From NCBI GenBank assembly GCA_016806645.1, contig JACSYO010002116.1:6741001-6805000 (forward strand): a DNA stretch of 64,000 nucleotides, given 5' to 3'. Below are positions 58,211 through 64,000 of this stretch, in pieces (position 1 is the stretch's first letter; every line of letters begins with the position of its first letter). The DNA comes from Ophiodon elongatus. Lineage: Eukaryota; Chordata; Actinopteri; Perciformes; Hexagrammidae. Below the pieces are notes generated by a model. The model did no database searches and was not told the origin of the DNA. It was given only the letters and a program-made list of their open reading frames with translations. A program made the position numbers and the translations under genes.

Positions 58211-58649
58211 GGGCCCAGAGCCTCTTCCAGTGCTTCTTCCAGGGCTTCTTCCAGGGCGTGTGCGTGCGTGCGTGAGTGTGTGTGCGCGTGCGCGTGTGTG
58301 GTGTGTTGCTGTGGGTGCAGGTGTGTTTTCGCTATATTGTATTTAGTTTTGACGCCTTCCTGCCAGTCTCATTTGTTTGAATCAACATAGTTACATTTGT
58401 GAAACTTTCTCACTTGATACCTCGCGTGTTTCCTTTAACTGTCTCCTATGGTCTCATAACAATTCAATCTCACATTAAGTTTTCATTCCAGCTTCAATTT
58501 ATTCATCCATTCTTTTATTTATAAATTCGTACATGCATTGACTGATTTCACCGTGCATTCATATATATATATAAATAAACGTATTGATAGATGAATAAGT
58601 CGTGTTTCGCCCCCCGTACCCAGAAGCCACCTGCTCCTCCTTCTCCTCC

Positions 58650-58841
58650 GAACTTCGCCATACTTCCTGACTTCCTGTGTCTCTGAAGCTCGGGGCCACT
58701 CAGCGGAATGGCTGCGTTCCTGCGAGCTCGTAAATATGTTCGTTGTGTCGTCCGCTTCTCCGACCGTGAACTGTAAACGCTAACAGTTAACCTGCTTGTG
58801 ACGAAACACAAACAAAGAGGACGCCTACTAGCCGAGCTGTC
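58650..58841 (+). promoter_or_regulatory. Probable fbxo9 promoter and 5' UTR
   Basis: A CpG-containing patch just before the fbxo9 ATG carries tandem ETS-type sites (acttcctgacttcctg, about 58664-58679) and no TATA box, as in housekeeping promoters. The start site is not visible. Confidence 0.45.
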
Positions 58842-61800
58842 ATGGTGGGTCCCCCCCGTGTTTTTTTAAAACTAGATATCCGAGAGAGAAACGTGTTAGC
58901 CTGCGAGCTAACGGAGCTAACGCAGCCTGGATGCCATTAGCCGTGACGTCACTCCGGTTGTTGTTGTTCTGATCGACGTGTTCAGGGGGGTTTAACTTGT
59001 TTACCAAACAATAACCTGGTTGTGACGCGTCATCTAAAATGATAACGACGCACTGGCATGGGATTGTAACAGATTAATTATCTTTGTCGTCTATTTGCAT
59101 AAACCTTCATGGGAGGGGTGTGTGAGTCAGGCGCATGCTGCTCTCGAGCTTTATTATTTAACATAGATTAAATTGATTGTCATCCATTAATATAGATTAA
59201 GTTGATTATCATCCATGTGATCGTTGTCTTTTATTTCCCACAACTAACTCCATGTGTTTGAAGTAATTAAACTGTTTAACAGAGAAGAAATATAATGGAA
59301 GAGTTCAGTGGTTTCGATTGATCACAACCTCAGGAACATCACACAACTATGCAAAAGACACAGGAAAAAAATGTGTAATTATAAAGATTAGAAATAATAA
59401 ACCAACTATGCAATATTAACTAAACAAAAAATATCAGGTATAGAAGAAGCAGTGTATATTTATATGTGAAGGACTTAAGGCAAGTTTATCTATATAGTAC
59501 ATTTCAGCAAAGAGCCAAATCAAAGTACAGTATGTGTATGAAATTTGTAATGAAAGGCAGCCGCAAACAGAAAAATATCTTTTGTGTGTATTTTAAAAAT
59601 ACACACCATGATAAGGAATGAAGTGTGGAGTGAAGTTAAAATAGTTTGTGGGTTGTTGGTTTCGCTGCACAAGTGTTGCCCAATGTAGGGGGAAGCTCCT
59701 TCAAGAGCTACAGTTAATTAATCAATAATTAACCTCATAAAATGTTAGATGATAGTGAGAAATGATTATGAGAATTCCACAATGCCCACGAGTTGAAATG
59801 CCTGACCATCAGTCTGGAAGTATGTCATTGAATAATTTTTCAAAACATAAACAATCTCAAGACAGATCCTTTTCATCCTCATCAGACAGATCCTTTTCAT
59901 CCTCATCAGCGCTCTCTGGTGGACAAGCTCTGTCATAGCGGGTCTGTTTCTATATCGCCTCAAACCCACTTCTGCATTTCTGTCCTGCAATCTAGTCCTA
60001 TTTACAAAGCAGCAAATCTTTACATTTGAGAAGCTGCAGATATTTTCAAATATTTTTCATTTTACCTTGATATGATTCTCAAAATGTTTGTTTATTTACT
60101 GTATTTACCAATAACCTCAATAAGAAAGGCAGTCTGGTAAGCGCATAATATATAAAGAATAAAACAAAGGCAAAGAAAGTAATTGCAGTTAGAACTCATC
60201 TAACTAACCATGACAAAAGTCAGCCCCCATCATTTCTCCACACGGTTCTGCTATTAGTTAGAAAAGTCTGCTGTACTTTGTATTTCAGGCTGATGTCATC
60301 TGCAAGAAACCTAACACCCAAAAACTGAACAAATCCACAACCACAGTAGGTCTTGAGGACAAATAAATGCCTGAATTTAAGTAAAACATAACTTCTTCTT
60401 TGTGCAGGCTGAAGAAATTACAGAAATCGGAGGTACGATTGAAGATGAAGGTTCAGATGACCCAAACCTTCACGTGAGGAATCTTATAGACAAACAGTAG
60501 ATGACGATCAACATGTTCTTTTCCATTTTCTAAATTATTGACGGCATTAATTCCAACTGCTACTATCTCTTATCCCTTCAGGACGTGAGAGTGTTATTTC
60601 GTTGCTGTTTTCTTATTTGACTCTGTTCTTATTGTTTGCTTCTGTTCCACTAAACTGTTGACAGGCTGTTGTCTTGTAAAAGCCAGCGAACTCCACTCAC
60701 TCAATTTTGAGTGGAAGTTAAATAATCTCATTAGGTTATAGTGTCACATAAATCCATCATGTGCAGTGCAAGTATAGCATGTATTAGTACATAAATACAT
60801 GTACTCTAAACCCAAGCTGTACTTGCCATACTGTTTCCAACACTGGTAGCTTAGTGGTCTCTCCTCCGCAAATGTTTGGATTTGCATGGGCTTGTAATTA
60901 GACCACTGTTGTTTGTGTAAACAAAAATCCAAGCAGATTGACACCACTTACCACATATTTTACAGAATCCTGAGCCAGGTCATGATATTCAAGTACAACA
61001 AGAAACCTTGTATGATATAATAATGAATCACCTTTTTTTCCCACTATTTCACATGGTTCCTATTCGGAAATAGTTCTTGATAAATGTTTTGATGATAGAT
61101 TGAGAACACAGAAGAACTCTTTTTTTTGGCATTTAATAACATTTTTATTGTATTGCAGCTGGACCTCAATACGTTCAGAGCGCAGTGGATGTCTGAACTC
61201 AAACTGAGCTCTGGAGCAAGCGGCCGACTGCTGCGAGCCAAAGGTCTGAAGAGGACACAGGATATTGCTCGAGAGGAGAAAGTAAGTTGTGAAAGGATTT
61301 CTCCAGGTCATGTACTTTGATGTATTGCAGAGTGCTTTCTCTGAAATCCACACTGCTGTGGAATGACCGATGTGAGTCCTCTTCCTTCAGGCCACCGAGC
61401 TGTTCTTGAGAGCTGTTCAGGAAGAGCAGAATGGAGCCGTGTATGAGGGTACGTATGGAGGATGGATGGGGATCAAAGTCACCAGTGAAACGATGAAATG
61501 TTCACTTCCTCACTTTTCAGAGTAAGCTTGTAGAAAATGCTACATTACATCAGAGTTGTTTTGATAATACCGGTATTTCTAACTGTCAATCGTGAGATGA
61601 AACATGGGAATGATTCAACAGTTCAGATGTATTGCTTGAGCACTTTGATATTCTCGTTATTGTATCATCAGATGTCTTTCTTTGCTTGCAGCAATCAAGT
61701 TCTATCGCATGGCTATGCAGCTTGTGCCTGACATTGAGTTTAAAATCAACTACAGCCGTCCTCCTGATGCAGACCGAGTGGGAGGAAGCTAGTAAGCTGC

Positions 61801-62324
61801 TTTTTTATTTCTAGATTTTTACTAAATCTAATTCTGCAATGTTTTAATATGGTGTGAAATGTCTGTTTTTAAAAATGTAGATATCTTAAAACACATATTT
61901 TAATGTGTTTTTCATCTGAAAGGAACAGTGTGTTGCATTTCGGGGGATCTGTTAGCAGAAATTGAATATAATAGCAATCGTTATGTTTTCTTTACTGTAT
62001 AATCACCTGAAAATAGGAACCATTGTGTTTTCCTTAGCTTAGAATGAAACATTTATATCTACATGCGGAGCAGGTCTTCCTCACAGAGTCCGCCATGTTT
62101 CTACAGGACCAGAACAGACTAACCAAGTACTGGCTCTAGAGAGGGACATTTGCATTTTCACTTTCTTGCGTCGGCTAGCGTAGCTCTGCAATACGCTTGG
62201 CATATGGGAGAAATTTCAGTTGGTTGCAATCTGCAAACTCATCAATATTTAAATCAAATCCTTCACATTTTGATAGGCTAAAAAGTGGGCAAGGCTTAGA
62301 GTTTAACAGCAGAGGACTGTGGCG

Positions 62325-62391
<67 letters not shown>

Positions 62392-63892
62392 GTTTAAAAG
62401 TTGCAGATAGATTGATGGACGGATGACATGATATTATTGGTTAAAATTGGTTGGTATTAGCTTATGTGAGCACACGTCATATTTTTTGCATATATTGGTA
62501 AATAGATAAGACGGGATGTGATCTAAAAGGCATTTTTCATATTTCTTTGGACCGTAAACTGAAAACCTTCCAATTTATATATTTCTGTCGCGTCATGGAG
62601 CCAGGACTGCTAACAAACACCGTGCGCGTGTCTAAAAGGTGAACGATGTGGAGTGCAGGCTTGTATGAGAGACAGGGATATTCTCTCACGTCTAAAAGCT
62701 GAACATGTGTTTTATTGCAGCATAGACAATAATACCGATGGTGAAATCGAGGATCTACTTGCCTACTTTGAGCAGGAGCTCACTCTGGAAAGCTCATTTC
62801 CAAAGATCTGCACTCCTGAGTTGGATTTGACTCAGATGCACATTTCATGTAAAATCTATATTTATTTATTTTTAGATTGTAAACATGTCTCAAGTCATTA
62901 TCAACATGTATTTCCGCATGTATTTTTATTAATAATTTTTTTTTTGACTGCAGCCTTGCCGCGTGAAATCCTGATGTACATCTTTCGTTGGGTTGTGTCG
63001 AGCGATCTGGACATGCGAGCCCTGGAGCAGCTCTCTTTGGTTTGCCGTGGGTTTTACATCTGTGCGAGGTCAGACCCTCCGTCATAACAGATTAGATGTG
63101 TGACAGCTTGTTTTTTAACAGCCTGCTTCTTCATTTACATGTGCATGGTTTAAGATTTACTCAAATCTTTTTTTTTTTATTTTATTTTTTTAATCTATTT
63201 CTCTCCAGGGACCCTGAGATTTGGCATTTAGCCTGTTCAAGGGTGTGGGGACGGAACTGCACCAAAGTTGTACCCTTCAAATCCTGGAGGGAGATGTTCC
63301 TGCAAAGGCCTCGTGTCCGATACGATGGTAATTAAGTATTCTGTCAGTTTCAGGACAGGGGAAACACCAAGTATGGTTTTAGGATTCTCAAAGTAAAAGA
63401 AGCAAATTTAAGGATAATAGTTATATGTGCGAGGCACCAGTTCCAAAGCCAAATGTCTCAAATAGCTATTTTGCTCAATATTGCCAGCGAAAATATCATT
63501 GGACTGATCTTGATTTTGCTTCTAAGAAGTGAATGCCAGCCAATATACCGGTGAACCAGTTTTCTATTATTACTACACTGAACATCCAGTGAAGATGTTT
63601 TACTGGATGTTTTTTTTCACAGGTGTTTATATCAGCAAGACAACGTACATTCGTCAAGGAGAGGAATCGCTGGATGGGTTTTACAGAGCTTGGCATCACG
63701 TTGAGTACTACAGGTAGATGTTTGACTTTAACTATAATCTCTTTTGATTGTGAGTTGTATAGATATCATAGCTCAGAGATGACATTGTTATCGCAGGTAC
63801 CTCCGGTTCTTCCCTGACGGCCACGTCATCATGCTGAACACCCCTGAAGACCCTCTGTTAGTTGTTCCTCGCTTGCGTACTAAGAACATCAG
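58842..63892 (+). CDS. fbxo9: F-box only protein 9 (5' part; continues beyond the window)
   Basis: FBXO9 is the substrate receptor of an SCF (SKP1-CUL1-F-box) ubiquitin ligase. Exons seen: 58842-58844, 60408-60473, 61159-61281, 61391-61448, 61692-61791, 62721-62848, 62954-63068, 63209-63327, 63623-63713 and 63797-63892. They join in frame to 899 nt (about 299 of some 440 codons). Exon 1 supplies only the ATG, followed at once by a gtgggt donor. An acidic N-terminus precedes RAQWMSELK and a TPR-like helix pair (ATELFLRAVQEEQNGAVYEAIKFYRRAM-type, residues about 65-100). The F-box follows (LPREILMYIFRWVVSSDLD...LSLVCRGFYICARDPEIWHLAC), then VWGRNC, RPRVRYDGVYISKTTYIRQGE and FFPDGHVIML. All these blocks match human FBXO9. 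The last visible donor is at 63893. Confidence 0.96.
58845..60407 (+). other. fbxo9 intron 1
   Basis: This 1.56-kb intron includes a perfect 24-bp tandem duplication (59861-59908). No other recognised feature. Confidence 0.6.
59861..59908. repeat. 24-bp perfect tandem duplication
   Basis: Two identical copies of a 24-bp unit starting gacagatccttttcatcctc lie side by side. Confidence 0.95.
60474..61158 (+). other. fbxo9 intron 2, no recognised feature
   Basis: This is a 0.7-kb AT-rich intron with no repeat or RNA gene seen. Confidence 0.5.
61918..62270. mobile_element. Teleost MITE-like interspersed repeat
   Basis: Beginning aaaggaacagtgtgttgcat, it runs through gtataatcacctgaaaatag, cttagaatgaaacatttata, gtccgccatgtttctacagg and actggctctagagaggga, and ends near a degraded aaatccttcacatttt. 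This is an element I know as very common in percomorph genomes, normally flanked by inverted AAAGGTCCAGTGTGTAGGAT-type ends. The right end is decayed here. No coding capacity. Confidence 0.65.
62327..62388. repeat. (AC)n microsatellite
   Basis: About 30 uninterrupted CA units in fbxo9 intron 5. Confidence 0.97.
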
Positions 63893-64000
63893 GTACACCC
63901 TCTCCGTTTCCTACCAACTCAGCTAGAGTGGATGTCGGAGCATGACAAATAATTTCACAGTGAGTGGCAGCACTTTTCACGATTGTTGAATTTTGTTTGA

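Larger units (their letters stand above)
55741..58640. other. Spacer between cilk1 and fbxo9 with repeats
   Basis: AT-rich DNA between two divergent genes. It holds an AC microsatellite (56936-56991), a LINE 3' end (57440-57707) and a diverged AACGTTC-type repeat (58056-58210). No coding sequence is recognised. Confidence 0.5.
61792..62720 (+). other. fbxo9 intron 5 with repeat element and microsatellite
   Basis: Most of this intron is occupied by a fish repeat (61918-62270) and a CA tract (62327-62388). The remainder is unremarkable. Confidence 0.6.

Overview
The window is vertebrate genomic DNA, almost certainly from a ray-finned (teleost) fish and probably a percomorph. All genes are intron-rich with GT-AG junctions and match vertebrate families. 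The interspersed repeats are types I know from teleosts: LINE 3' ends with TCTTA tails, a Tc1-like relic, hAT-type and other short inverted-repeat elements. The species cannot be named from this sequence. All gene calls rest on my own translation of exons and on recalled vertebrate family sequences; no search was run.

Layout, left to right. 1-336: 3' end of a neuropeptide Y receptor gene (+). 3060-28624: mcph1 (microcephalin, +), 14 coding exons and 819 codons. 12946-23478: angpt2 (angiopoietin-2, -), 9 coding exons and 521 codons, lying wholly inside mcph1 intron 12. 30632-38545: agpat5 (+), 8 exons and 365 codons. 42837-43451: tmem14a (+), 4 coding exons. 44285-45718: an alpha-class glutathione S-transferase (-), 6 coding exons and 223 codons. 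46250-46569: the 7SK small nuclear RNA gene (+) with its own Pol III promoter. 48633-53784: cilk1/ick kinase (-), 13 coding exons and 646 codons. 58842-63892 and beyond: fbxo9 (+), first 10 coding exons. In every multi-exon gene the exon lengths and intron phases I derived add up to an uninterrupted reading frame.

The window joins two blocks that lie on different human chromosomes. MCPH1(+)/ANGPT2(-, nested)/AGPAT5(+) is the human 8p23.1 arrangement. TMEM14A(+)/GSTA(-)/RN7SK(+)/CILK1(-)/FBXO9(+) is the human 6p12 arrangement. Gene order and strand within each block match what I recall for human. The join falls in repeat-rich, AT-rich DNA between agpat5 and tmem14a (about 40.4-41.8 kb).

The genes do not form one pathway. 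They cover genome maintenance (mcph1), vessel signalling (angpt2), lipid acylation (agpat5), a small membrane protein (tmem14a), detoxification (gsta), transcription-elongation control (7SK), ciliary kinase signalling (cilk1) and ubiquitin ligation (fbxo9). I see no undescribed gene system. The most notable items are the conserved 7SK locus, a 280-bp fold-back element in cilk1 intron 1, the nested antisense angpt2 with an extra linker cysteine, a frame-critical splice-donor choice in mcph1, and a 63-70 bp direct repeat bracketing a large AT microsatellite.
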